DNA of 64,000 nucleotides from Dentipellis sp. KUC8613 (lineage: Eukaryota; Basidiomycota; Agaricomycetes; Russulales; Hericiaceae): positions 380,030 through 444,029 of the forward strand of contig NSJX01000016.1 in assembly GCA_002286715.1 (NCBI GenBank). Direction: 5' to 3'. The notes beneath the pieces were generated by a model that saw nothing but the letters and a program-made list of their open reading frames with translations, was not told the origin of the DNA and ran no database searches. How positions within the stretch are numbered: the first letter of the stretch is position 1; every line of letters begins with the position of its first letter. Positions 10,894 through 23,300 of this stretch are shown in pieces. The translations under genes and the position numbers were made by a program.

Positions 10894-12220
10894 ATGGCCG
10901 AAGGTACAACCCTCTTCGCGAATCAACCTGAATGGGCAGACGTAACACCCGTCCCGCAATACGAAAACACTACGCCGCTCGCCCCTATATTCTATAGCGA
11001 CGAATGTCCGTAACTAGCATGCACGCTATGTCCTTGATTCACACTGACAGGGTTCCTTTTGTCCGCACAATGCATACACGAATTGAACGTTCTCCGGATA
11101 ATGTCTGTATCTAGACAAGGATGCGACAGACTACTTTCGTGGGGTGGTGAAGGCGGGTGAGATGAGTCCCCGTGTCCTGAAGCTCACCGAGGCCGTTATC
11201 CGTCTGAACCCCGCCCACTATTCGGCCTGGTGCGTTCGCCCCGTTTGCGCGGAGCCCGCACGCCGCTGACCACGAGAATACTGGATACTGTAGGCAATAC
11301 CGTTATCGTACACTGCTCGCGATCAAGGCGCCGCTCGACGTCGAGCTCGCGCTCACGAACGACCTCACAAAGGCCTACCTCAAGACGTACCAAGTATGGC
11401 ACCACCGCCGGCTGCTCCTCACCGCCATCAACGACCCCCTCCCCGAGCTCGCGTTCAACGAGCACATACTCGCGATCGACGCGAAGAACTACCACACGTG
11501 GAGCTACCGCCAATGGCTGCTTGCGCACTTCAACCGCGACGACATGTGGGCGGGCGAGCTCGCATTCCTGGAGCGCATGTTCGAGAAAGATATCAGGAAC
11601 AACTCTGCTTGGCACCATCGGTTCTTCGTCGTCTTCGAGCGGGGAGGGGAGATGGGAGAGGATATCGTGAAGGGGGAACTAGCGTAAGATTGGCATCCCT
11701 TGCTCTCACTAGCGATGGTCTCGCTGAACCTTATGGCTCTAGATTTGCGAAGGAGAGTATATCTGCTGCTCCTAACAACCCTTCCGCATGGAACTACCTG
11801 CGTGGGATCCTGGACCATGTGCACATCCCGTATGCTACACAGACGGCATTTGTGAAGCCCTACACGAATTCGGTTCATCCCACCGAAGAGGAGATTGTCG
11901 ACCTGGAGGATCCCCATCCCTCCAAGGATGCTGAGCTGCCATGTGCTGCTGCCATAGAGTTCTTGGCTGATATCTACGAAGCAGAAGGTAAAGAAGGCGT
12001 GGCAAAGGCAACTGAGGTGGGTTCTCTATTCTGCATCTCGAGCGCGGCTTGGCGCATTTACTTCACCCTTACTGTAGCTCTGGAAGTCGCTTGCAAATGA
12101 GCACGACACGATCAGGAAGAAGTGAGTCTTGGACTCGAGCATTGATTGGTATATTTTGACTGACGATCACCACCCAGATACTGGGAATACCGGATCGAGG
12201 AGGCATCGCAGAAGGCGTAA
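10894..12220 (+). CDS. RAM2: Protein farnesyltransferase/geranylgeranyltransferase type I alpha subunit
   Basis: Shared alpha subunit of farnesyltransferase and geranylgeranyltransferase I, which prenylate CaaX proteins such as Ras and Rho. Start ATG in ACCATGG context. The first exon encodes MAEGTTLFANQPEWADVTPV...; it joins across an intron of about 110 nt to YKDATDYFRGVVKAGEMSP. Five PFTA repeats are visible with their Trp: HYSAWQYRYRTLL, YQVWHHRRLLL, NYHTWSYRQWLL, NSAWHHRFFVV and NPSAWNYLRGIL. The spacing and total length (about 340 residues) match the family. The C-terminus ends EYRIEEASQKA. The catalytic zinc site is on the beta subunit, which is not in this window. Confidence 0.93.
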
Positions 12221-12705
12221 CAGTATTAGAACCAACAGGAAGACAAAGACTTTGTATTCATACACTCTTCTATCTGTATCAACCGACATAACTTCGAGGT
12301 GAAACATATGGGCATCTAGCGAATGTTGGTTCCGCCGATATTCTCAGACCGCGATGAAAATTGAACAAGGCGGGAAAGGGTAGAATATCGTCACTGTGAT
12401 CGCCATGTACTTCACACATGACTCTGTGTTCCACGAGCCCTGTTTCATATGAAGACAACTCCGCGAGCTTCACGTTCTGTTGAGATGCTCGCTCAGAGGG
12501 TCGGGGCAAGAGCGCCAGAGACTAGCTCCGACCGGCTTGGGACACGTCCCTCCGGCACTCGGCCGAAATTTCGATTTGACAAACACGCCCGCCATGTTGG
12601 CCCGTCCCCCGCATCGCACAAACGTTTCTCTGACTCAGACCTGTTCGCGCTCGACTGCCGGTGGTACATAGAAGGACCGGCCGCGGCTGACAGCAGAAAT
12701 CGACC
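12221..12705. other. Intergenic upstream of the aromatic amino acid decarboxylase
   Basis: About 485 bases containing the RAM2 3' flank and the decarboxylase promoter. No canonical TATA box or other gene was recognised. Confidence 0.45.
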
Positions 12706-14767
12706 ATGGATATTGAACAGTTGCGTCCTGATTTTCAAGTCGGTATCGGAAACATGGACGTCGGATTCTGACCGTTTATAGGTTTCGCAAAGCCGGCTAC
12801 CAAGCCATCGATCGCATCTGCGACTATTATTATTCACTTCGCGAGAAGCCTGTGGTAGCAGAGGTCGAGCCAGGGTACTTGCGGAGGGCACTACCAGGTG
12901 CGTGCGGAACTCAGCCTTGTCCGAACTTGCATTGAATGTGTCCACTGAAAGACGCTGCCCCCAACAAGGGCGAAGAATGGCAAGGCATTGCAGATGACTA
13001 CCAGAAGTTAATTGTTCCTGGTACGTGTCTCGCCTACGGACCCATTACATGGTCCGAGGGCTCATTCAGTCGCTATGAAAACGTGACGTCTAGGTTTAAC
13101 GCATTGGCAGCATCCATCGTTCTTTGCATACTTCCCTACGGCTTGCACTTTCGAGGGGTTACTGGGAGACATTTATTCGAGCAGTACATGCAATCCAGGA
13201 TTTAATGTAGGTTACCTTCAATTCTTTCCACTTTCCTACTGACCTAATGGCGAACAGTGGTTTGCAAGCCCTGCTTGCACGGAGCTCGAGTCCGTAGTCA
13301 TGGACTGGGCCGCAAAGATGTTTGGGCTGGACAGGACTTTTCATAACATATCGGAGATCGGCGGAGGAGTGATTCAGGTGAGCCCGTATCCTGTTCAAGG
13401 GATTCTTGAGCTTGACCAAATTTCGCTCAGACAACTGCATCTGACTCGGCTCTCACGGCGATCGTCGCCGCACGAGTGCGGTATCTCGCAGACAACCCTG
13501 GCGTCTCACTCGAGTCTATGATAATTTACGTGACCAGTCATACACACTCTTTCGGGAAGAAGGCAGGCCTTGTGCTTGGTTTACGTGTGAGGGCCATCAA
13601 CGTCGACGAGGATGTGCGCACCGGCTGGGGCTTGAAAGGCAGCCTACTTCAGCAATGCATCGAGGAGGACAGGAAGAAGGGGTTGCATCCTTTCATCATA
13701 GGTATGCTTTGTGCGGCTGCTTCATTCAGAAAATAGCTAAATGCCATTTTAGTTGCGACCGTTGGGACCACGAATACTGGTGCTATTGACCGTATTGCAG
13801 AGCTGGGTGCCACAAGTAAGTACAATAATTCGTCTGTTAAGGACCGACTCTTGACTATCCCCTGTGGTCAGTTAAAGAACATTATCCCTCGATGTGGCTC
13901 CATGTCGACGCCGCATGGGCCGGTGTGACTCTTTCCTGCCCGGAACTCCGTGACAAGGCCCAGCTATCTGGCATTAACACTTATGCAGACAGTCTTTGTG
14001 TCAACTTCCATAAAGTCAGTAGCCTCGGCAACATCCGGTGTATACATTCGCTGACCGGATTTTATTCTTCAGTGGGGTTTGACGAACTTCGACTGTTCTG
14101 CACTCTGGGTGCGAGACAGGAAACTTCTCACGGATGCCCTTGACGTGACCCCCGAGTATCTCAGAACGAAACATGGTGATGCAGGTATGCAATCATCCAT
14201 AGCTATGACTAATATCCTCCCTAATTCTGTTCACAATGCTTAGGCACAGTCATAGATTATAGAAATTGGCACCTGTCTCTTGGTCGCCGTTTCAGATCGC
14301 TCAAGATTTGGTTCGTCCTGCGAAGTTTTGGGATCGAAGGCTTCCAATCCTACATCCGCGGAGTCCGTTTATTCTTGTCTATGATATTTGCGCGTGTGCT
14401 AATGCCAGCTTCCTATCAGTGCATCACGATGAACGACCATTTCGTGAAACATGTTGAAGAGTCTGAAATTTTCGACTTCGTTGCTCCCCCTTCGTTCGCA
14501 CTTACCGTATTCCGCATTGCGCCCAAGTCGAGAACAGATCTTGATCTTGAGGAATTGAATGCAATTAATCGGCAATTCCACGTCGCGCTACAGAACCACC
14601 ACGAATTGTTGCTCACGCAGACAGACGTCGGAGGCGTTTTCTGCATGCGATTCGCTGTTGGTGCCGCGAGGACGGAGGAAAGGGACATTGAGCGGGCATG
14701 GAAAGTCATCAAAGAGGTTGGCGAAGAGGTTTTGAGTGGTTGGAAAGGCGCCGGGTCGAAAATATAA
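12706..14767 (+). CDS. Aromatic-L-amino-acid decarboxylase (PLP-dependent group II)
   Basis: PLP enzyme that decarboxylates tryptophan, tyrosine or DOPA to the amine. About ten exons give about 490 residues. Recognisable blocks: [26 protein letters not shown]; a substrate-pocket block [69 protein letters not shown]; the PLP-binding Asp in [17 protein letters not shown]; and the Schiff-base lysine in [15 protein letters not shown]. The C-terminal part ([19 protein letters not shown], then [12 protein letters not shown]) is complete. Introns are short, and one falls immediately after the catalytic NFHK. Substrate preference cannot be read from sequence alone; tryptophan/tyrosine decarboxylases of this type are known in basidiomycetes. 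It is convergent with the GH16 gene and has no obvious tailoring-enzyme neighbours. Confidence 0.93.
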
Positions 14768-15061
14768 GATCCTGGTGATTTCGGTTACCAGGGAGGCAAC
14801 AATCTATCCGTAGATGATGTTATATCTGTGAGGATAGAATCTCCACACGCCCTCCGCGTTCGATAAGTTCACAACGAGGATAAATATACAACAGAAGTGC
14901 ACATTTGCTTCAGTGTTACAACACTCGAATGCCCTGACAAAAAGACAAGAAATACAGGATAATCGTATCCCCCCTGAAAGCCACTGAACCTGAACCCAAC
15001 ATCATGACAAAGTATGAAGACACAGCACGTCGTGAATGGTCGTAAATATGATATCAATAAT

Positions 15062-16543
15062 TTACTCGTAGATCTTGATCCACTCGAACTCGAAGAAAGC
15101 ATTGATAAGGCCAGCCGGGTTGTTGTCGACATAGTCTACGCGTGGTATCAGCCCTTCTGCCTGTAAGATTCAAGACGCAGGTAGGAAGACGCACCTTCGC
15201 AGGTACTGGGGCAACCTGAAGACGAGTATGCGCTGCCGGCCCAGTCACCACCTGCAATCAAATATCGATATTGGAAGAAACATAATATTCTAGGATATAA
15301 TAACGTACAGAAAGTAAGGTTGATGATGATATTGTGCGGGCTGAAGTGCGATGAGAAGTCGCAATCCGTGTTCGGGAAATACGCATCTGGGCGGCCCTAG
15401 ACAGAGAAACGGGCGTCTAAAGACAAATGCTGGGTGCAAATAAAGAGCAACGCACCCAATTGTCAGTGTTCAAAGAGCTAGCACCGTTCTTGATGTCGCT
15501 CGGCGTGTTGGCGTCGTCCCGTGTCCAGAACCAAATCTTGACCTCGTCGCTTGTGCGCTCCATGGCCCACCTAGGCATGGCGCATTAGTGCTCTTGAGGA
15601 GGAGAGACGAAGCAATAGATTGAAACCGACCATCCACCGCCATTGGAGTTGAAGTCTGGTCCGTAGCTGTTCGGGTCGTTCTCCAGGACGCCACAGCCTG
15701 CATTGCTGTTCACGGCGACATTGCAATCATTCTGCAGCGGTGTGCTGCGTCCCAGCTGTATTGGCTTGTTTTCAAACACAATGAAAGGAATGCACGTACC
15801 CACTCTCATCTCGCGATGCCGGCATTGTGCATCCCGCGCTCGTGTGGAGCGTCATGCGGTTCGGCGGAACGTCATTCACACCCTCAACGATGTCGACTTC
15901 CCCCTGTGTGTACACTGTGTGAGCTATGTACTCCACCGCACACAAAAGCACAGGGTGAGACGTACCCCGTTTGGCCAGTTGTCGCCGAGCTCCCAGATGG
16001 CTGGCCAAGTGCTGTACAAATGCATCAGCCATGCGCCCACCCCAGATACATATACCATCAGCGCGCTCACCCGCATCCGTGTGGCATGTGGTTCACGTTA
16101 AATCTATAAATGTAAAGCAGTGAGCAATCACCGAGGAGAAATTGACAGTAGCAGGACATACATGGCAATATGCGTGGTATACTGCTTATTCGACTGCACG
16201 CGGAACGAGTCGCGTCCACCAGCACTGGACGGGACGGTCCCGCTCACATCTGCGCTCAGCTTGATAGTGCTACCAAGCGTAATGATTCCCTCGTTCTGCG
16301 CTGTCTGCAAATCGACGTAGTTCCTATGTGCACGCCCAAGAGTCATCATCAAGAGCGAGAGATGCAAAGGTGAGGAGAGTGCACGTACACATGCCCATGC
16401 GTCGGGTCTGCAATTGCCTGGAACGCGAAGTTGTCGAGAAACGAGCCCGCATCGATGGTGTCCGACAGAGAATACGTCCCGCCGTGCGCAGTGCGTGCCG
16501 CGAACAGCGTGCTGAGCAAGACTGATGCCACAGAGAGCTGCAT
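15062..16543 (-). CDS. Secreted GH16 endo-1,3(4)-beta-glucanase, Lam16A type
   Basis: Extracellular laminarinase-like glycoside hydrolase acting on beta-1,3/1,6-glucans, useful either on cell walls of other fungi or in remodelling its own. Signal peptide residues 1-20 (MQLSVASVLLSTLFAARTAHG). The mature protein begins TYSLSDTIDAGSFLDNFAF and continues IADPTHGHVNYVDLQTAQ, the hallmark of this subfamily. The catalytic motif is GGEVDIVEGVND (nucleophile and acid/base glutamates in ExDxxE). Conserved MTLHTSAGCTMP, SYGPDFNSNGGGW, AYFPNTDCDF, NIIINLTFCGDWAG and the final FEFEWIKIYE are present, with the cysteines expected for disulphides. About 320 residues, full length for the family. Introns are numerous and small; one interrupts after CPSTCE and resumes DYVDNNPAGF. 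Very close in pattern to the Phanerochaete Lam16A group (from memory). Confidence 0.93.
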
Positions 16544-18462
16544 GTCAGATCCGCTGTGAGAATTGAGGGCAGAGAAGATACCGCCGGTACTCTGCTCGTT
16601 CTTCCTAGTTTCTAGACACTTTTTATAGCTGCCAGCCCCCCTTTCGGACCGCATATGTCCAGCGTGACGCTCCAATCTTCTACATGTTTGGACCGCGTCA
16701 CACGGAAGAGCGTCAGTTGGGCAGCCTGTACGCGCGCTCCAGAAGCAACGCAGATGGTCGGCTGGCAATGGGGCACGAAGCACGGTCGCCGAATACACAT
16801 GGCTCTCCGGGGATATTCCTGTCTCCTGGCTTTGAAGACTTGTGCCCAACATCATGTGCGGGCGGACAGTATGGTCTACTCGGAGAGAAAGCCGCCAGCC
16901 GGTGCGGATGCAAGAGTGCCGACAGTGATAAGGGGAGCTGGCGGTTTCTCTTTGGCTGCTCGGTGGGTAGGAGGCCCGAAGGTTCGCAATTCCGGACGGC
17001 TGAGATAGAGTGACGCTTCGCGAAGATTAACGAGCGTGAGAGTGCAGTCGAGACTCGAGACTGAACAGAGGCATTCGTTTTTGGAGATGCTCCACGAGCG
17101 AGAGGTGTTGGAGTGGCGACCACGGAGAGGCCCTACCCACGCGCTCGGACATCCGGAGTCTTCAGGAGCAGGGAAGCCACCGAGAGTTGACAGAAATATT
17201 TACGATGGATTGATGTGGTATAAAATAGGTGACGAATTCCCTGATGCACCCAGACCAAATGAGCCTGCGCAGAGTCAAAAATAACACCAATTGCGAATGC
17301 GAAGGACACGCACCTTAAAAAATGTCATTTAATGCTCGGATGTGGAAAGTACTCCACCGGCCGGCGGTAAGCCCCAGTCGTCAAGTGACAGCGCTCTCGC
17401 CATCCAGCAAGCTGCGAGAAAGAGGCACAGCAGCTTTTGCCGATCGTATCAAGCACGAGGCCGAGCCGCGGTACCATGGAAGCAATAGACTGAGCAGGTC
17501 GACAGCGCAACGAAGATAGAGGCATCATGCTTCCGCTGGATCGATAAGACAACGAATGTGAGATCAGGACACAGAAGCATCACGGCGCCGTCACTCGCTC
17601 CCGGGTATGTCGCATAGGCGCATGGTTGGGATGGTCGGATGCAAGGTCACTGGAAGTAGAGATAAGCATGTGCCTTGCAAGGCTAGACAATAGGAGAGCA
17701 GGGCACGCAGTGCGGTTGAGAAGCAAAAGGCATGGGACCCATAGGAGCATATGCAGTGCACGGTATCGCGTGGCTTTCTCTAACAAGGAACAATCGCTTT
17801 TGAAGCCAATGGCGGAGTGTACCGTATGCGTGCAACACTCGATAAGTGAGGGCCTCGACCGAAAGAGTCCTTGCAGTATAGGTGCCGCAGACGTCAGTCG
17901 AATCACGTGTCAGCGTATCGTGGTACTAGATGTTGGCCAAGGAGAGAAAACTTCCGACTTCGTCTGGGAAGTATGAGCGGATGCCCCAGCTTGTCCGTGA
18001 CAGCCCCACCGATCCGAGGAGCGACCGTCGCCAGCGCAAGAAGGATGGGACCGTTGTGGTCAAGGGCGTCAAGGTGACGGAGCTTTAAATAGCGTTGTAG
18101 GGTGCCCATGCAAACCTAGAGAGTGCCTTTGAATTGACGATCTAATGACTTGGCCGACCTTCAACGACGTATTACTATGTAGCGGACTTCGTAAGGACTT
18201 CATGTCGAGGGCCGAGCGGGGCTGCATCGGAGAAAGCCGCCGAGTCCGAACCCCGCTGTCATCGGAGCTATAACATGGTCGGCAGCCGACTCGGCGGAAC
18301 CCGGACATTAGGTGACAGGCCTGTCGGCCCGACTGGCTTTCTTCAGCACAATAACGACGACTTATGGTTTTCCGTTGCGAGCTTCGGTGAGATTTATTGC
18401 TACAATATATTAAATTACATTAGTCCTGTTCGAGATTTTGGAGTCCAAGCACTACTGGCACA
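16544..18462. other. 1.9-kb intergenic stretch
   Basis: Holds the promoter of the GH16 gene on its left. Several open frames up to 168 codons exist on both strands, but none has a family motif, a convincing start or a plausible exon chain, and they overlap each other. A TATAAAATA-like element occurs on the plus strand near 17219 without a recognisable gene after it. The right end should contain the 3' UTR of the homoserine dehydrogenase gene. Confidence 0.45.
16621..16627 (-). promoter_or_regulatory. TATA box of the GH16 gene
   Basis: TATAAAA read on the minus strand, 78 bases upstream of the GH16 start codon. Position and sequence are suitable for a core promoter; the start of transcription would lie about 30 bases downstream. 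Confidence 0.55.
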
Positions 18463-19728
18463 TTACAGCAGTCTCAGAACATCACTCATGACGCCCATTG
18501 CAGTCACAGCGGCACCTGCACCTGCGCCCTGGATGATCAGAGGTCTCGGGCTGTAGCGCTCGGTGTGGAACATGATGATGTTGTCTGAACCCCCGAGAGA
18601 TGTTGCAAACGCGTGGGTATTAGGGTACCTATAGAATGTGGGTTTTAGCCAAGTGGAACAGGAGGGGATCGAAAATGACGCACTTCTCCAGAGAGGCTTT
18701 GATAGTCCCGCTAGCGACATCTATTACACCAACGTATCGCAGTACTTGGTTCTCCTTGGCCGCATCTGCGCGTATTTTGTCGAAGTGCTCGTCAAACTCA
18801 GGGAGTCGCGCAATGAAATCATCGCCCGTCTTTGCATCTTCGAGTGCCGCGGGGACCAAGGACGTGGTCTGCACGGACTTGTAACCCTCCGGAAGCGCGG
18901 ACTTAAGAGAGGGGATGAGGCGGGAGAGAATGGTGAGCTTCCGAGCCACATCTGCGCCGTTCAGGTCGTCCGCAGGGTGGGGTTCCTGGATCAATCTGGC
19001 TGAGCTGCATGGTCGGCATTCTACAACCGCACAAACGCACCGTGTAGCCCTTCTCCCGCGCGACACGCACGACATCAGAAAACTTTGGGCCGTCAGGCTT
19101 CCCTGTGGAGAACTCGTTGAAAATATAGCTCATAGTGCCCGAAAAGACGCCTTCAATCTTCTTGACCTGTGTCGAACGGACATCAACCAAACAATATCTC
19201 CTTAACCTGTATGCCCACTCGCACCTTGTCCCCAGTAACAATCAAGTCCTTTAGAGTCGAGATGACCGGCAGACCCGCACCGACTGTAGCCTCATTATAG
19301 AACCGCGCCCCGCTCTCCAAACTTGCAGATACGATCCGTTCATACAGCGCGAGTGAACCAGAGTAGGCCTTTTTGTTCGGCGTGACAACGTGAACTCCTG
19401 CCCCAAGAAGGTGGGGGTAAAGCGCAGCGACATCGTCGGAGGAAGTGTTGTCCACGAGCACGACACGCGCACCCTCCTTTTCCACGATCTCGGCCAAGCC
19501 GGGGACAACCTCCGAGAGCTCCTTCTTCGTATTCGCCGACTGCAAGAGGGCTTTCCAGTCATGGCTCTTGGGCAAACAGAAGCCGCTAGGAGAAAATGCA
19601 GTTGCCTTCGAGGACGAGATGAGGATGAGGTCGAAGGGGAATGGCGAGTCGATGACTTGGTTCATGAACTCGCTGCCGACGAGGCCGACACCGACGACGG
19701 CAAGGTGCAGGGGCTGCAAGGTGGGCAT
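18463..19728 (-). CDS. HOM6: Homoserine dehydrogenase
   Basis: NAD(P)-dependent reduction of aspartate-4-semialdehyde to homoserine, the branch point to threonine and methionine. The chosen start gives MPTLQPLHLAVVGVGLVGSEF, with the Rossmann GxGxxG directly at the N-terminus as in fungal Hom6; an in-frame ATG at 19836 would add 36 residues and cannot be excluded. Further blocks: VVLVDNTSSDDVAALYP, HVVTPNKKAYSG, FYNEATVGAGLPVISTLKDL, the catalytic region IEGVFSGTMSYIFNEFS, and GYT joined over an intron to EPHPADDLNGADVARKLTIL. The C-terminus has SLGGSDNIIMFHTERYSP and IQGAGAGAAVTAMGV. About 370 residues, the usual length for a monofunctional fungal enzyme. Introns are short; the GTTAAG-donor intron near 19160-19200 is only about 42 nt. 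Confidence 0.94.
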
Positions 19729-20311
19729 GGCTAGGCGATGTTGGGGAGTAAGAATGAAGGATCTCAAGCCAACGCGATGCGATTTGAGCAAACGCGTATT
19801 GAGTCGAAGACAGGGTGCTGCAGCGGAGATGAACATCGATTCTGTCGATTATGACGCGACGTCCGAATGAAGCCGCTCCTGGCGGCCGAAGACTGCAGCT
19901 AGAGGCTTTGAAAACCTCTTATGAATGAGTGGGATAATTTTTGTCGGAGCTGGGTTGCTATATATCGCGTACAGGACAAAGCGTCCATAACATCTGAAAG
20001 CTGCAGTAAACCCATATGCACGGAGTGAGTATACGTACTTTGCTGATGAAACGAGCGTAATGCAGTGGTCGTTCGGCATAATCACGCGAAGAAACGATAC
20101 GCTTCCACAAGTTCTTCAGGCTCAAGCGCGATGATACCAAGAAATTGGAGTTGTGTAGCTATGATTACAGGACATTACTTTCCATCGTATTTGATCATGT
20201 AAGTAACGTGTAGGGGGGATCCTAGTCAGGGCATTACGATAACCGTTTCCGACCTTCAAAGACATATTGCAAGAGACACGACATGCAGCATAGATACCAC
20301 CACAGCTTAAC
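19729..20311. other. Intergenic: homoserine dehydrogenase promoter and 3' flank of the WD40 gene
   Basis: About 580 bases, AT-richer than the flanking genes, with a TATATA run near 19960. If the upstream ATG of the dehydrogenase is used, bases 19729-19836 are coding. Nothing else recognised. Confidence 0.45.
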
Positions 20312-23300
20312 TTACACCGAATATATATCTCCTAGAGCTTGTGGCTCAGTAAATGCAATAGTTCTTCGCGACGGAGGCCCGTGGCCGTCCGCCGATTCAG
20401 TTGGTTGCTGAGAATGCGAAATCGAACCCTCAGGGAAGTCGAAGGCTTGTTGGTTCAGGGGGCTGTCGGTGCGGTATTCAACATCCAGAAAGGCGGTAGA
20501 CGAGTTGTTGGTCGGCGGAGTGACTGAGCCAGAGGCGTAAACTCGCGAACTTCGCTGTGATGCATCTGGCGGAGGTCCTATTGATGGGGGTGATGTCCAA
20601 ATCCTCACTGCGCCGTCGTGGCTGCCTGTCGCGAACATGAAGGGATCTGCAGCGGGGTTCCATGCGATACAAGTCAAGTCACCACCCAAAGCCTGAGCGC
20701 GGACATGATGCAGGAGAGCGCCAGATTCACGATCCCAGATGTGAATGTCTCCAGCTAGTAGGGCAGGTCACAGGTCAACGTCTGTCAGAGGATATCACTT
20801 GAAATGACTTACCTTTTCCGGCGCAGAGCACCAGCTCGTCGTCTCTGCCTCCAAAGTAACTTGGCCCCGCGAAGTCCACAGGGAACTTTGGCATGTAGGT
20901 ATGGCGAAGTGACAGACGTGCTGTAGTGCTTCTGACCATCTCCAGCTTCCACAATTGGGGAGGCGCCTGACAATACTCAACATAGCTCATAACTTCATGT
21001 AGGGTAGCTTACCTTAAATTCGTAACTGACAAGGGCAACCTGGTCATTGCGTGCCAATGTAATATCTCGGATGTCGTGAAGGACGGGCACTTGGCTATAG
21101 AGACATTCATCAGCAATGAGGCGGATGAATGCGACAAGACACCTACTTCTCGATCTCTTTTTTGTCCAGGTTGTAAGCTGATTGTGCATAAGAAGTGTCA
21201 GTTCAGATCACAGCGATACTCGAAATAAGTCGCGAACCAATGATCTGCTTTTCGGCTCGACATTTGCTGGGCTGAAGTCCATCATGCGAGGACAACAGTG
21301 TTCCGACGCCGAGCATACGCTGACCATCCCTCGTTACGGTCACATCGAGAATGGTCAGACGCTCGAAGCTGTACTTTTCGAGTACCTAAGTAATCTGTTA
21401 GACTCGTCCAGAAATTGTTGAGTTCGATGCCCGGCCAAACACACCTTCCCGGTTAGATCCTATGAGGTAGCAATTAGCCCTCGAATTCTATCAAGTGCAC
21501 ATGTTCACTTACCAGTTTGACGACGTCGCCACCTTCGACTGACATGAAGGCTACAAAATGCAGATCAATAGAACATCCTAGCCTTTTTCGCAGACATTAC
21601 TTACCTTCGCCACCAGGAAGCCAGCAGATGGACTGGACAGCCCGCGGCCGTTCAATGGTTTTGGTGCACACACCCGTCTACGTCGCACAGGCAACACAAA
21701 TGAAAACAGGGTCAGACATGAGTGGTTGAACGCCCAATGCATCGCATGGTGTTTAGCTCCTCAACCCACCTCCGTCCAGACTTTGATGGCCCGAGTCAAC
21801 TTGGTGAGCAGCATGTTACCGCTTGGTGACCTGATGGAGGGTTAGAGATACATCAAAGAGAGGCCAATCAGGCTTACCAGGCTACTTGGCTTACGAAGCC
21901 CGCAGGATGCGCAAGGGTCCGATGATGTGAGAATGGATCCTAACAACAGAGACGTTAGGACAACACAAAAGCAAATCGAATATAGTACCCGTACGCCAAC
22001 ATGGAAGATGACGGAAGTCCTGTCCCAACTGCACTCCTACATGAGTCGCACGTCCCACCACGAAAGCTTCGTAAAGCTTACCTCGAAGTCGCCAAAAACT
22101 TGCCATTCGGCGAGAACTGGAGATGCCTCACCAGGGCCTGGTGCGCTGCAATATCATGCCTCGCCGCAAGGTCCTTTAGCCTAGGCACGAGGCTGGCGAC
22201 GCGCGAGCTGCGCATCGGGATCTGCACGCCCATCGTCTCCTTGCGTCTGATCCCGTCCGGCGTGAGCGTGGACGACATCGTTCGCTGGCGGTTCGGCGAC
22301 GCCATGCCCACGCCCGCACGCATCATCATGACGGAGCGCACGGCGTTGCGCAGGCGGGTCCGCCCTGGCGATGAGGCTTCCGGCGTTGGACTTCCGCTCA
22401 AGGTCGGTGTGCCGCCTTTTTCGGACAGCGCAAATTCGCTCGTGCTGGCGATAGTGGGTGACTTGGGTTCGAAGGGCGCGGTTGCGTGTGTTCCGTCTGA
22501 GCCACGCCGATGGCGAAAGGAGGTATACGTAGGGTCTGGAGAGGCAGCACTGGGGAGCGAGTTCTCCGAGGATGTCGTGCCAAGGGCTTCGATAGACTGT
22601 CGGGAGAAGAGATTGACCAATGTCGAGCTGGCTTGATTCGCTGCTGTCCGCGTGTGCTCCACCATATTGGTTACCGCTTTCGACAAGCCGGTTGACCTGT
22701 GAGTGAGCCATGGGATGGGAGGAATAGACATAAACTTGTCCCAAGCATCGTCGAGCGAATCTCCAAGCCATTTCTTGCCTTTATGCCTACTGAAGACCCA
22801 GCGTTCTGACGCGAACCAGGCGGACACAGCTGCCAGGCCAAAGTTGCTGAATGCGGTGAATACTGTCGTGATTGTCGAGACAACGGGATTCTACGTAACC
22901 TGTAAGTGACATCTGAAAGACACTAACAATGTGAGACGTACCTGTTGAGACGAGTAGGCAAACAAAACGAGGCCAACGGAGAAGCACGCGACTGAGAGCA
23001 CGAGGAAAACAAGAGGCGATCGCTTGATCCAGATCAGCACCCACCACGGAACACGGTGGCCAGGGGATCGGCTATGAAGCCGCAAAACGGTCAACACGAG
23101 GAAGAGAGTCAGGAAGGTGTTACGTTATTAATACTTACTACATGGCTTGCTTCCATGTCAGACCCAGTAGACTGTTCACGGCGGCAGCAATACTGAAAAC
23201 CATGGAGGTAAACCAGAACGCGTTGACTGCGTCTGACAACCGCGTGCCTTTCATATCAAATGAGTATTGCAGGGTTGTCGCTGTAACGGCTGAAAAGAAG

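Noticed and set aside
12706..16543. Idea that the decarboxylase and GH16 genes form a metabolic cluster
   Set aside because: They are merely convergent neighbours with unrelated substrates; no methyltransferase, P450, kinase or transporter sits beside them.
16655..17123. Overlapping ORFs of 109-136 codons upstream of the GH16 gene
   Set aside because: No family signature; they run across the GH16 promoter region.
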